From assembly GCF_012027635.1 (NCBI RefSeq), contig NZ_SNUS01000001.1, positions 868,001-932,000 on the forward strand: a DNA stretch of 64,000 bases. The letters run 5' to 3'. The translations under genes were made by a program, and so were the position numbers. This DNA is from Thermococcus sp. 21S9. GTDB taxonomy: Archaea > Methanobacteriota_B > Thermococci > Thermococcales > Thermococcaceae. The notes beneath the pieces were generated by a model that was not told the origin of the DNA, searched no databases, and saw only the letters and a program-made list of their open reading frames with translations. This document shows positions 43,247 through 52,600 of the stretch, one piece after another; positions within the stretch are counted from its first letter, which is position 1, and each line of letters begins with the position of its first letter.

Positions 43247-45472
43247 ATGAATAGGATAATGGCGGTTTTAATGGTCATCCTCCTGGTAATTCCCGGCGCT
43301 TACGCTGGCCAAATCAGTGGCGGTGTTAACTTTCTCTCGGACGCCTCGTCAAACGTTCAAAGCATCCGCGATATGAGCCTCGTTCTCATGGCACTCTCCG
43401 GTGCTCAGAAGGCCGTTGGCAACACCTCAGTGGATAAAATCGACTCCCTTGCCATGGAACTGCTCTCACTCCAGAACCCGGATGGCGGGTGGGGTTACCT
43501 TCCAAACGAGACAAGCAACGTGGTTGACACCTCTTATGCCCTCATCGCCCTTCTCAAGGCAGAGCCTTACGTTTCTCCTGTTCACCGCTCCTCCCTCGTT
43601 GAGGGTGTCTCGGGCGCGGTGTCCTACCTTCTCACGTCCTCGTCCGGTAAGGGCTGGGGCTACGTTCCTGGCAGTGCTCCCGCATTCTACCCGACCGTTA
43701 TGGCCGTTTGGGCCCTTGGTGAGTACGGCTATTACTACACTGCGAGCCCGGTAAAGGGGGCAATCGACTTCCTCCTCTCCGCTCCTTCGACCCTTCCCGC
43801 TCCCCAGGCTCTTGCGCTCAAGGTTATAGCCCTCCACGCCGTTAACTACCCCGTGCCCGACGACATCGTTTCCAACGTTGAGGAACTCCTCAGGAGCGAC
43901 TCGATAACGACCCTTGACAGGGCCATGCTCACTTATGCCCTTGAGCTCGTCAGGCCCCTTGACTTCACCACGTCCTTCTTCGTGAGCAAACTGCTTGAAC
44001 TCGCCAACGTTTCCGGGGACTACGCCTACTGGCTCTCGTCGCCAACTTACCCCCTCACAACTCCCGAGGTCGTTAAGACCTCTGCATTCGCGCTTATGGC
44101 CGTTGCATACCTTGAGCAGTACACCCCACAGCTCCCGGTTGAGGAGAACCCATACTCCGCCCCATGCTTCGAGCTTAAGGCCCTCCAGAACGACGACGGA
44201 GGCTGGCCCCTCGTTAAACCCGGCCCGTCAAACGAGAAGGCAACATACTACGCCCTCCTTGCCCTCAAGTACTGCGTTCCGACCAACGAGTCCATCGAGA
44301 AGGCCCTCTCGTGGGCCAGGGATGCCCTTGCCGTCGATGGGGAGAAGATGGTGAGCACCCACAGGTTCTCCTCCGCCTACTTCTACGCCCTTGAGACACT
44401 GCTCCACTTCAACGCCCTCTCGGCGGATGAAAAGGAGAAGGCCATCAACGACATAATCTCCTCCCAACTCCCCTATGGAATTGGCCTCTGGGGCAACAAC
44501 CTCGGCCCCCAGCCCTACCAGACGGCACTCGCAGTTAGGGCCCTCGTTGACCTTGGCGTCCCGGTGAACGACTCCCTCATTCAGCGCGCCGTTAAGTGGG
44601 TTCTTGGCACCTCCAACGGGGGATGGGGAATCTACGTTTCAACGCCCTACTTCTCCTACATGCTGAGGCCCGACGTCATGACGACCGTTTCGATAATCGA
44701 GGCCCTTCAGGGAATCGTGCCCGAGGACAAGCTCAAGCCTCACGCGGACTGGCTGGTTTCCCAGCGCGTTGACGGTGGCTGGGCCTACTGGAAGCCCTAC
44801 TACGACCCCGTGAGCGGTCGCGTTATCCAGGAGAAGCCCACCGTTGAGCTGACCGTCCGCGTCACCGACGTGCTGGAGAAGTTCGGCTACAACTTCAGCA
44901 AGGACACCCTCAACTTCGTCATCAAGGCCAAGCAGAGCGGTGAAATCAACGGAAAGTCCGTCGAGACGGCCTTTGCAGTTATGTATCTCTCCCGCTACAA
45001 GTTCATCCCGAAGGTCACCCTCGATAACGTCAGGCTGGCCCTTGGTTCCGAGCTCTTCACAATCGTGACCTCAGGTCTCTCCAAGAACGAGACCGACGAT
45101 ATAGTGAACTCTCTCGTCAGGCTCTACGGGAACTCCTTTGTGGTGTCCAATACGACTGAAATAGGCGAGGGCTACTACATAGTCGTGGCGCCCTACGGAA
45201 GCTACAACGTCTCCGCCTACAACCCCTACCTCGGCTTCCGCGTCGAGAATGGAAACGTAGTGGTGGCCAACTACACTGCACCGGTGAACTCCTCGATAGT
45301 GCTGGTTCCGGGCTACACACCGGACGGAAACGTGCTCTTCGTGTTCTACTCACCATCGAGCAGGTGGATGGCCGTAGAGCTCTTCACAACGGGCTTCATA
45401 CGCTACATAAGGGGCGACGCGATGGTGCTGACGTACGAGAACGACAGGTTCATCCAGAAGGTCGTGGGGTGA
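43247..45472 (+). CDS. Secreted alpha/alpha-toroid protein with terpene-cyclase/prenyltransferase-like repeats
   Basis: 741-aa exported protein: signal peptide MNRIMAVLMVILLVIPGAYA, then repeated helical units each carrying a GGWG-type turn. These are NPDGGWGYL, GKGWGYVPG, NDDGGWPLV, SNGGWGIYV and VDGGWAYWK, the QW-like repeats of squalene-cyclase/prenyltransferase toroids. No DxDD cyclase motif or zinc site was seen, so a binding or structural role outside the cell is more likely than catalysis. A beta-rich C-terminal part (from about residue 600) has sequons. ATG 43247 is set by the signal peptide. The cetZ start follows seven bases after its stop, so the two are co-translated. Confidence 0.82.
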   Translation: MNRIMAVLMVILLVIPGAYAGQISGGVNFLSDASSNVQSIRDMSLVLMALSGAQKAVGNTSVDKIDSLAMELLSLQNPDGGWGYLPNETSNVVDTSYALIALLKAEPYVSPVHRSSLVEGVSGAVSYLLTSSSGKGWGYVPGSAPAFYPTVMAVWALGEYGYYYTASPVKGAIDFLLSAPSTLPAPQALALKVIALHAVNYPVPDDIVSNVEELLRSDSITTLDRAMLTYALELVRPLDFTTSFFVSKLLELANVSGDYAYWLSSPTYPLTTPEVVKTSAFALMAVAYLEQYTPQLPVEENPYSAPCFELKALQNDDGGWPLVKPGPSNEKATYYALLALKYCVPTNESIEKALSWARDALAVDGEKMVSTHRFSSAYFYALETLLHFNALSADEKEKAINDIISSQLPYGIGLWGNNLGPQPYQTALAVRALVDLGVPVNDSLIQRAVKWVLGTSNGGWGIYVSTPYFSYMLRPDVMTTVSIIEALQGIVPEDKLKPHADWLVSQRVDGGWAYWKPYYDPVSGRVIQEKPTVELTVRVTDVLEKFGYNFSKDTLNFVIKAKQSGEINGKSVETAFAVMYLSRYKFIPKVTLDNVRLALGSELFTIVTSGLSKNETDDIVNSLVRLYGNSFVVSNTTEIGEGYYIVVAPYGSYNVSAYNPYLGFRVENGNVVVANYTAPVNSSIVLVPGYTPDGNVLFVFYSPSSRWMAVELFTTGFIRYIRGDAMVLTYENDRFIQKVVG

Positions 45473-45478
45473 AGGCCC

Positions 45479-46576
45479 TTGAGGGCCCTGATAATCGGAA
45501 TCGGCCAGTGCGGGACGAAGATAGCCGACCTGTTCGCGCTGGTTGACTTCGAAACCCTTGCAATAAACACCTCCCGTGGTGACCTCGACTACCTAAAGCA
45601 CGTCCCCCAGGACAGGAGAATCCTGATAGGTGAGAGCATAACCGGGGGCAAGGGCGTCAACGCGAACCCAATACTGGGCAGGGAAGCCATGAAGCGCGAC
45701 CTACCGCTCGTGATGCGCAAGATAAACTCCATAGTCGGCTACGAGGACGTTGACATCTTCTTTCTAACCTTCGGCTTCGGCGGTGGAACCGGCGCCGGCG
45801 GAACGCCCGTCCTTGCTGAGGCCCTCAAGGAGGAGTACCCGGACTCGCTCGTCGTTGCCATCGGCGCGCTCCCGCTCAGGGAAGAGGGGATAAGGCCCAC
45901 AATCAACGCGGCGATAACGATAGACAAGCTCTCCAAGATTGCGGACTCGATAATCGCTATAGACAACAACAAGCTGAAGGAGGGCAACGACGACATAAGC
46001 CGGGCCTACGAGAGGATTAACTACACGATAGTTGAGAGGATAGCCTCGCTTCTTGCCTTAGTCGACGTCCCCGGCGAGCAGACCCTTGACGCGAGCGACC
46101 TCAAGTTCGTCCTCAAGGCCTTTGGAAGCTTTGCAACGGTTGGCTACGCCAAGGCTGACGCGAGCAAGGTGAAGAGCCTGTCGAGGCTAATCATCAAGTC
46201 CTTCGAGAGCGAGGGACTGTATTTGGATGCCAACATTGAGTCCGCCCTCTACGGTCTCGTTGCCATACACGGCCCGCCGGAGGTTCTCAAGGCTGGAGAC
46301 ATCTTCGAGGCCCTCGATTACCTCACGAGCAAAATCAGGGGCAAGCAGATTTTCCGCGGTTTCTACCCGGACCCGCGCGAGAGGGAAGTTGAGGTTGTGA
46401 CGCTCCTCAGCGGAATCTACGAGAGCAAAAGCATCGAGGAAATCGTTAAAACCGCCAAGCAGTACGCCAGGTCCTTCATGGAGGCCAAAAAAGAGGCTGA
46501 AACGAAGAAGAGCGAGCTCCTCAGCGGTTTGCCGGACTTCGACGACATCTACCCGGTTCCCGAGGGTGAGGAGTGA
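45479..46576 (+). CDS. cetZ: CetZ-type tubulin/FtsZ-superfamily GTPase
   Basis: 365-aa cytoskeletal GTPase. The nucleotide-binding signature is FGFGGGTGAGGTPVLAEAL (GGGTGAG at 101-107). The N-terminus MRALIIGIGQCGTKIADLFALVDF and SLVVAIGALPLREEG are closer to archaeal CetZ than to FtsZ, and the FtsZ C-terminal partner-binding tail is absent. CetZ proteins of haloarchaea control cell shape and motility. The TTG start at 45479 follows GGGGTGAAGG inside the end of the toroid gene. The next gene begins at this gene's last codon. Confidence 0.88.
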   Translation: MRALIIGIGQCGTKIADLFALVDFETLAINTSRGDLDYLKHVPQDRRILIGESITGGKGVNANPILGREAMKRDLPLVMRKINSIVGYEDVDIFFLTFGFGGGTGAGGTPVLAEALKEEYPDSLVVAIGALPLREEGIRPTINAAITIDKLSKIADSIIAIDNNKLKEGNDDISRAYERINYTIVERIASLLALVDVPGEQTLDASDLKFVLKAFGSFATVGYAKADASKVKSLSRLIIKSFESEGLYLDANIESALYGLVAIHGPPEVLKAGDIFEALDYLTSKIRGKQIFRGFYPDPREREVEVVTLLSGIYESKSIEEIVKTAKQYARSFMEAKKEAETKKSELLSGLPDFDDIYPVPEGEE

Positions 46577-47193
46577 TGGAGAACATCAAGGACTCGGTGG
46601 AAGTCGCGCTCGAACTCGACGAGAAGTCGGTTTATTCCCACATCGCCCACGAAAGTGCGGAGGACATAATCAGAATTATCTCATCCCTCGACGCCGAGAG
46701 GGCAAAGCTCCACGGCGAGGTTATTTACTACACCGACGACTGGGACGCGCTGATAAGGGAGAGGATGGCCAAAGGAAAGCGTCATACGGCCTTTGACTTT
46801 TACAACCCTGCCCTGCTCGACATCTGGGAGGAGAAGGTTAAGCTCGGAAAGAGGCTGAAGAGGCTTGAAAAGATTACCTACGCGGTTCTCGGAGGTATTG
46901 TTGGGCTGACTGGCCTTGCGACGGTTCTGACTGGAACCCCTTTCATCCTGCTCGGTCTCGCCCTTCTTCCCCTGGCGGTCGCCGTAAGGGACAGGGTGAA
47001 GAGTTCGCTCGACCTTCTCTACTACGAACTCACCCAGTTCTTCATAGACGAACTCCGGGCAATCGTCACAAAACACGGGCTCACTCCCGAGAAGTACAAG
47101 TTTAAACTCTTCACGGGGGGTTATTTTGGCGTAGAAACAAAAAGAACGCCTTCAGGCATATTTGCGGTAGTTGAAGGCAAATCTGGGGAGTAA
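46576..47193 (+). CDS. Membrane protein coupled to cetZ
   Basis: 205-aa protein not assigned to a family. A soluble N-terminal region of about 95 residues ends in basic KVKLGKRLKRLEK, two close transmembrane helices follow (ITYAVLGGIVGLTGLATVLTG and PFILLGLALLPLAVAV), and a soluble C-terminal domain of about 80 residues begins RDRVKSSLDLLYYEL. Both ends are probably cytoplasmic, which suits a membrane anchor or partner for CetZ. ATG 46576 overlaps the last base of cetZ. The next gene has its own promoter. Confidence 0.75.
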   Translation: MENIKDSVEVALELDEKSVYSHIAHESAEDIIRIISSLDAERAKLHGEVIYYTDDWDALIRERMAKGKRHTAFDFYNPALLDIWEEKVKLGKRLKRLEKITYAVLGGIVGLTGLATVLTGTPFILLGLALLPLAVAVRDRVKSSLDLLYYELTQFFIDELRAIVTKHGLTPEKYKFKLFTGGYFGVETKRTPSGIFAVVEGKSGE

Positions 47194-47205
47194 CCGTTAA
47201 ATAGG

Positions 47206-47213
47206 TTTTTATT
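47206..47213 (+). promoter_or_regulatory. Likely promoter of the pilin-like operon
   Basis: TTTTTATT within AATAGGTTTTTATTCGTATAA follows the upstream stop, with a strong GGAGGGAGTGAG ribosome binding site before ATG 47240. Confidence 0.5.
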
Positions 47214-47239
47214 CGTATAAACTTTACGGAGGGAGTGAG

Positions 47240-47854
47240 ATGGGGTTAGTCTTTAAAAGGCGCGGTCAGATTTCACTTGAATTCATGCTGGTGTTCTCAA
47301 TAATGCTGATTATGCTACTCTACTCCGTCAAAAACGTTGGTTTCGACTCGAACTCGCCCTCCTCCGGGACCCTGGCCATCCAGATGGCCCTCGAGGAGAA
47401 GAGCGTTGCGAACGTCATAGCCGGGGCAATCGACCAGGTCTACGCCCAGGGTCCCGGCTCAAAGGTTACGGTTTACGCGCACTTCAACCTGCTCCGCAAC
47501 TCCAAGTACATAACGAGTGCCTTCAACGTAACCTCCCCCCAGGTGCAGTTGCTCTTCCTTGGAACTAACGACCCGCTCTTCCCTGCCGGTGCTGAGAACT
47601 CCGTGGTCGCCGTCGCTGTTGCAAACTCAACTGTTGGCCCTGTGCTTACCGGCTCCAACAGAACGGGAGTTTGGGTTCAGACGTACTTCCTCTACAACGC
47701 TACCTCGCCGACGGGTTTCGTCGTTGCCCTCAACCCCGCAGACGTTCCGGGTACCATGAAGGTCGTCGTTGAGTGGAACCCCGCGAAGCCGGTTTTGATG
47801 GTGTACAACAGCACCTCCGAGACCCTGTACATAAACATAAAGCCGGGTGCCTGA
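47240..47854 (+). CDS. Class III signal-peptide pilin-like protein 1
   Basis: 204-aa type IV pilin-like protein. A basic leader ending KRRG is followed by QISLEFMLVFSIMLIMLLYSV, the class III (QxSxEF) signal that archaeal prepilin peptidase cuts between G and Q. The hydrophobic helix would form the pilus core and the beta-rich remainder with sequons the outside. It is first of a tight row of related genes, so it may be the main subunit or a priming minor pilin. No assembly ATPase or TadC-like platform gene lies in the window. Confidence 0.85.
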   Translation: MGLVFKRRGQISLEFMLVFSIMLIMLLYSVKNVGFDSNSPSSGTLAIQMALEEKSVANVIAGAIDQVYAQGPGSKVTVYAHFNLLRNSKYITSAFNVTSPQVQLLFLGTNDPLFPAGAENSVVAVAVANSTVGPVLTGSNRTGVWVQTYFLYNATSPTGFVVALNPADVPGTMKVVVEWNPAKPVLMVYNSTSETLYINIKPGA

Positions 47855-47855
47855 G

Positions 47856-48284
47856 ATGAGGGGACAGATAAGCCTTGACCTGCTCTTTGCAGTCGCCATA
47901 ATATCAATAACAATGCTGAGCGTGATGAACGTTGCCCTGAGCGAGAAGACCGAGACGGAGGTTCTCGGCACGTCGGCCCAGCTGAAGGCCTTCGCCATAG
48001 ACCTGAGGGGAACGGTGGCGAGGCTGTACTCATCCCCCGGGATGACCGTTGTCAAGGAGGCTCCTGTGGAACTCGGGCCCGGGGACTGGATTAACGTAAC
48101 CCTCACGGCCGACGGTTATCTGCGGGTTCGCGCCCAAATCGGCGGTAGGGAGTACGTTGTAGTGGAAAAGCTCCAAGTGCCTCCAGGGACTACCAGCTCG
48201 GTACTGTTGACCCAGTCCGCTCCCGTGTTTAAGGTTTCATCAAGGAGGTCGCCCGATGGTGTGGAAGTCGTCGTCGAAACGTAG
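47856..48284 (+). CDS. Class III signal-peptide pilin-like protein 2
   Basis: 142-aa pilin-like protein with a very short leader MRG before QISLDLLFAVAIISITMLSVM. Asp replaces the usual Glu at +5. The body is short and beta-rich (DWINVTLTADGYLRVRAQIGG). The start at 47856 follows the previous stop by one base. Its end overlaps the next gene by 29 bases. Confidence 0.83.
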   Translation: MRGQISLDLLFAVAIISITMLSVMNVALSEKTETEVLGTSAQLKAFAIDLRGTVARLYSSPGMTVVKEAPVELGPGDWINVTLTADGYLRVRAQIGGREYVVVEKLQVPPGTTSSVLLTQSAPVFKVSSRRSPDGVEVVVET

Positions 48285-48726
48285 GGGTCAGACCGCAATC
48301 GAGTTGCTGTTCATAACTGCGATAATCCTGACCGGGATAGTCTACATTCTCCCCTCCGTCGTGTACTCGAATCAAGCTGTCTCGCTCTCGGATGCCTTTA
48401 GAACCGCCGGTTCGGACGTCTGCTCGTACCTCAACACCGGCGTCGTGGTCAACGACTCCCTTCACGCGCCCCTCAACAACCTCGTTGAGCTGTGGAACTA
48501 CACCCCGCTCGGCTGTCGCTTCGTTGGCCTGTCCGTGGAAACGAACTCCTCCGTTAACGCAACACTCGTCTTCGAGTATCCCGGGGGAGCCTTTCCCAAC
48601 GCCTTTGGGGGGAACGTGACGCTTTACCTTAAGCTCAGGCTTTCGCGTATCTCGGGCTTCAAGCTGGTCGGCGAGAACCTGTACTACGGCGAGAAACCGG
48701 TTAACATTACGGTGGTGGTGAGATGA
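48256..48726 (+). CDS. Class III signal-peptide pilin-like protein 3
   Basis: 156-aa pilin-like protein. The leader MVWKSSSKRRG precedes QTAIELLFITAIILTGIVYILP, keeping the +5 Glu. The external part carries two cysteines (DVCSYLNT and LGCRFVG) that may form a disulphide, and several sequons. It overlaps both neighbours (29 and 4 bases), so the row is translated as one unit. Confidence 0.83.
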   Translation: MVWKSSSKRRGQTAIELLFITAIILTGIVYILPSVVYSNQAVSLSDAFRTAGSDVCSYLNTGVVVNDSLHAPLNNLVELWNYTPLGCRFVGLSVETNSSVNATLVFEYPGGAFPNAFGGNVTLYLKLRLSRISGFKLVGENLYYGEKPVNITVVVR

Positions 48727-50462
48727 GGCGCGGTCAACTCCTGAGTTTTGACGCCCTCCTTGCGGTGGTTATGGTAATCTTCATGCTCGGCGCGGTTAGT
48801 GCTACCTCCGACAACCTGAAAGCGGGCATAACGAACCTTCTCGGCTGGTATGATAGGACGAGCATTCCCGATACTATGCTCGATGTCCTCCTTCAGAGCC
48901 CTGGAACTCCTCCGAACTGGAACGAGAACGTCTCTGCCCTCGTGGTTCCCGGGCTGAGGGCGTCATCTGGTCAGTACGTTGACTACAACAAGGCCGTTAC
49001 CTTCTTTGACCTGCTCAAGAACAACGATTCTCGCGTTCAAAGTGCCCTCCTGAACCTCAGCTTGGGTCACCCGTTCCTGCTCGACTTCTACCTCGGCAGG
49101 TGGACGTTCAAGGCGAACTTCACGTGGAACCCGAACGCGAGCGGTGGAACCGTCCCCCCTGGTTTCGTGGTTTACAACGGAACCTGCGCAATCAGGGGAA
49201 GCGTTACCCTGACGTTTCCAGACCCCACGATACTGCCCTGTGAGCCACTTGACGTCAGGGGTTCCGCCCGTATAGTGGCGGACTCCAACCTCTGTATAGT
49301 GGGCTCGATAGGCGTTGACACCAGGGGTTCAATAACCGTTGACGTCGGTGATTATCCACCTTACCAGTCGTACCCGTACCTCGCGATAGGCGGAGACTGG
49401 GAGATAATCGGTGCGGGTACCGTTTACGTAGCCGGCAACACCTACGTCCAGGGCGCCCTCATAGTCCGCGGTATCGGTTCGCGCTCAATCAACATCGCGA
49501 AGGACCTCATTATCTACGGGGACACTACCAACCCGTACGTTATAGACATGGCCGGTGCATCGGCCACGATAAACGTTGGAATCGCGGGTTATACGCCTGG
49601 AAACGTTTACGTTCGCGTTAACGGGGTGTGGTACGCCTCCAACGAGACCGATGTGTGGTACGAGAAGACCTCAACCGGATGGAAGCGCATTCAGGGTGTT
49701 CCACCTGGAATCGTCCTTCCTGCGGGAGTCCTCAGGGTCAACGGGTACCCGCTGTCTCCAGATTGGGTCCCACCTGCCCCTCCGGAATGTTTGAGCTTTG
49801 GAACCGGCCAGCCACTCGCGGTGTCGTCCCTCCTCGGTAACTACACCTACCCCCAGGAGCTAAACGCGAGCGAGGCGTGGAACAGGGTGGCCTACACGAA
49901 CGCGTCGTTCCTCGTTAACCCCTCCAACGTCTCAAGCGTTTTGGAGGCCAGAACCAACGCGACGTGGGTCTCTTACTCAGAGAGGAACACTGTGATGAGC
50001 CTGTTTAGGTACAACAGCACCATAACGATTGTCGGCAACGACTCGGGCATTGTACTCGCGGGCGTTCTGCGTTACGATGTGCCGGACTACGCCATGCTCC
50101 GCGTTGATGTTCCTGCCGAGACGGGTTACGTCCTTCTTATAGCAGTCGATGGGGGAACCCTCAAGGCAATCGGCATATGGAAGACCTCGGTTAACGGGTC
50201 GGTCAACGCGGAAGTCTGGGAGGATAGCGGTACCGGCCTCAGTACCGTTGCAACTTTCAGGGGTTCCAACACCTCCGTGACGATTCCCTGGAGCGTAATC
50301 TTCAGCGGACCGGCGGGCTTTGGCAGGCCCGTTCTGCTCTACATGTACTCCAATGGGTTCACCGGGCCGGTAACGCTCGTTGACGAGGGTGACATAGGGG
50401 TTCTTATGACACCGATGTACGAGCCCCTGCTTGTAAAACTCTGGGTGTGGGATGAGCCATGA
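48723..50462 (+). CDS. Large pilin-like surface protein with beta-helix-like middle
   Basis: 579-aa protein starting MRRGQLLSFDALLAVVMVIFMLG, a degenerate class III leader (G|Q, then Asp near +6) and helix. The middle (about residues 150-300) is a run of short beta repeats (VRGSARIVADSNLCIVGSIGVDTRG and AIGGDWEIIGAGTVYVAGNTYVQGALIVRG) resembling a polymer-forming or beta-helix domain. The rest is beta-rich with many sequons. It is probably a minor or tip-proximal subunit. It overlaps both neighbours by four bases. Confidence 0.78.
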   Translation: MRRGQLLSFDALLAVVMVIFMLGAVSATSDNLKAGITNLLGWYDRTSIPDTMLDVLLQSPGTPPNWNENVSALVVPGLRASSGQYVDYNKAVTFFDLLKNNDSRVQSALLNLSLGHPFLLDFYLGRWTFKANFTWNPNASGGTVPPGFVVYNGTCAIRGSVTLTFPDPTILPCEPLDVRGSARIVADSNLCIVGSIGVDTRGSITVDVGDYPPYQSYPYLAIGGDWEIIGAGTVYVAGNTYVQGALIVRGIGSRSINIAKDLIIYGDTTNPYVIDMAGASATINVGIAGYTPGNVYVRVNGVWYASNETDVWYEKTSTGWKRIQGVPPGIVLPAGVLRVNGYPLSPDWVPPAPPECLSFGTGQPLAVSSLLGNYTYPQELNASEAWNRVAYTNASFLVNPSNVSSVLEARTNATWVSYSERNTVMSLFRYNSTITIVGNDSGIVLAGVLRYDVPDYAMLRVDVPAETGYVLLIAVDGGTLKAIGIWKTSVNGSVNAEVWEDSGTGLSTVATFRGSNTSVTIPWSVIFSGPAGFGRPVLLYMYSNGFTGPVTLVDEGDIGVLMTPMYEPLLVKLWVWDEP

Positions 50463-52600
50463 GGCGAGGTTTTGTTTTTACCCTTGATGCAGTCCTCGCT
50501 CTATTCCTTGTCCTCATTATGATAACCGCCATCACCACAGCCGAGAGCCAGGTCCAGTCCGTTTACAAGACGAAGATGCGGATGGGAGAGCTTGGGGACG
50601 CGAACGCCATGCTCAAACTCCTCCGTACCGTCCCGCTGAGTCAGCTCGTTCCTGCGGACGTCGTTCAGAAGTGGGAGAACGGACCGGACCCTGTAATCAA
50701 CCTGACCCTCGTGTCCCCGGATATGAGCCCCCTTGAGATAGCCGCCACGTACTGGGCGGTCAGCCCGCTTTACCCCTCCCAGAACTACCGGGAGAAGGCT
50801 TCAATAATCCTCGGCTACATCCTGAATTCTACACTCAAGGGCTACAACTACGAGCTCCTGATAAACAACTGGACGGACGCTTTCATGAGCAAGGGAACCT
50901 ACAACTACACCCTTGCGAGGGACGTCTCTGCCGCGACCCTCGTGCTCAGCGGTTACTCCTACAACCAGACTCCGAGGGGTTACGTTGCGAGGGCTTTCCT
51001 GAGCAAGCTGAGGGAGAAAGTCACAAGCTACGTTTACCAGGGTGACTACATCGCCACGAAGCACGGAAGCAGGGACATCGAGATAACGTACATCATCCCA
51101 ACAAGTCAGTTCCCCGTTAACTCGACTGTGCTGAACGTTACATGGTACCTTGAGCCCGCTTACACATACTCCTACTACGACGTTTCCCTCAACGGTTACT
51201 CCCTCGACAGCTGTCTCCCGAGGTACGGGCTCGTTGATTACGGATACGAGATAACCTCCTCCTCGTGTCCTGCATTGGCCACCCTCGTTCAGGATGCCGT
51301 TGACAACGGGAGTGACTCCAACTTCACTGTGGTTGTTTCCAAGGACTACCAGGTGGCCGGTGAGGACGGTGCCCAGCACATCATAATAACTTACTCTACC
51401 TCGCAGGCGTCCACCTTCAAGTATCCCCACTACTATTACTTCGCAGACGTCAAGACGTACGATTCGGTCTACATTGAGAAGTACGTTTTCGTGCCCGGAA
51501 ACCTAACGGACCTCTCCATAAAGCTGGCCGGTGAGAACATAAAGTCCGTGACTGCAAGTATTCGCGTCTACGGCGTTGACTCGAGGAGCTTCCCGCTGAT
51601 TGACGAGGGTGGTTACTTCGTCGCCGACAACAGTACCCTGGCATCGGTTGTGGAGGGAATGGGCTTCAACTACTCGGACCTCTCCGGGACTTACTTCACG
51701 ATACTCTTCAACGTCACCTGGGACGGCACGGGTGAGCTCCACATCGACGGAAGGAACTCCTACGTCTACGCCGACTACATCCCCTTCACCGCAATGAGTC
51801 TTTACTCAGTTGACGTTACCCAGCTCATAAACGACTACACCGTTGACCCCACCACCGAGTACTACAACACTGGCTTCTACGGCGACGTTCAGTGGGACTG
51901 GAACATCCCCGACTACGCGACCCCGCTGTATACTACCTTCCAGCTCCCCTGGCTCCACATAGTTGGTTCCAACTCGCCCTGTGAGCAGAAGGTCTCAATC
52001 CTGATGAACGCGACGACCAACACCTGGGTCAAGCTCTACGATGCTCCGGTTTACAACACCTTCATCAACGCCTTCGCCCGCTGGGGGTACACGACCGTAA
52101 CAAGGGACTACCTCGGCAATCCCGTCGAGAACGCCCTCCACGGCGGTCACAACGCGCTTCACCTTCAGTTTGGTAGCTGTTACTACGTCTCGCCCGAGCA
52201 CGCACTTGCCTCAGTGGTGTACCTGCTCAATGCATACGCTCCCTACGGAAACGTTAAGCCCTACCTGATGCAGGGCTATCCCAACGTCAAGGCTTACAAC
52301 CTGACATACGCCTACAACGTGAGCGGTGTGGTGAGGTACGGCTCCATAATAGTTGGCGATTCAACGGCGATAGAGAGCGGGGAGTACATGAACCTGACTG
52401 CCTGTGACCTCAAACCCGATGAATACGCGGTTGACGACGCCATACTGAGGCTGTTCAACAACCTCGGCGGAGACGGCTGTACCAAGCCTGTGCTCGTTGA
52501 CCTCGGCGACACGATGATAAACTACGTCTCCCTTCCCGGCGTTCCGAGGTCTATCTCTCCGATAACCGTTACCCTTAGGGTGTGGAGGGTTGGTGGATGA
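50459..52600 (+). CDS. Large pilin-like surface protein (713 aa)
   Basis: Starts MRRGFVFTLDAVLALFLVLIMI, the same leader-plus-helix design but with Phe in place of the conserved Gln after the cleavage Gly. The long external region is rich in Tyr, Asn and Thr, has many sequons and several cysteines (SCLPRYG, SSCPALA, SPCEQKV, GSCYYVS), and no catalytic motif was recognised. Family unknown. A role as minor pilin or adhesin shaft is inferred from the leader and operon. It overlaps the next gene (ATGA at 52597-52600). Confidence 0.75.
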   Translation: MRRGFVFTLDAVLALFLVLIMITAITTAESQVQSVYKTKMRMGELGDANAMLKLLRTVPLSQLVPADVVQKWENGPDPVINLTLVSPDMSPLEIAATYWAVSPLYPSQNYREKASIILGYILNSTLKGYNYELLINNWTDAFMSKGTYNYTLARDVSAATLVLSGYSYNQTPRGYVARAFLSKLREKVTSYVYQGDYIATKHGSRDIEITYIIPTSQFPVNSTVLNVTWYLEPAYTYSYYDVSLNGYSLDSCLPRYGLVDYGYEITSSSCPALATLVQDAVDNGSDSNFTVVVSKDYQVAGEDGAQHIIITYSTSQASTFKYPHYYYFADVKTYDSVYIEKYVFVPGNLTDLSIKLAGENIKSVTASIRVYGVDSRSFPLIDEGGYFVADNSTLASVVEGMGFNYSDLSGTYFTILFNVTWDGTGELHIDGRNSYVYADYIPFTAMSLYSVDVTQLINDYTVDPTTEYYNTGFYGDVQWDWNIPDYATPLYTTFQLPWLHIVGSNSPCEQKVSILMNATTNTWVKLYDAPVYNTFINAFARWGYTTVTRDYLGNPVENALHGGHNALHLQFGSCYYVSPEHALASVVYLLNAYAPYGNVKPYLMQGYPNVKAYNLTYAYNVSGVVRYGSIIVGDSTAIESGEYMNLTACDLKPDEYAVDDAILRLFNNLGGDGCTKPVLVDLGDTMINYVSLPGVPRSISPITVTLRVWRVGG

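Noticed and set aside
43247-45472. Functional squalene/hopene cyclase
   Set aside because: The repeats resemble the toroid fold, but no DxDD catalytic motif is visible and the protein is exported.
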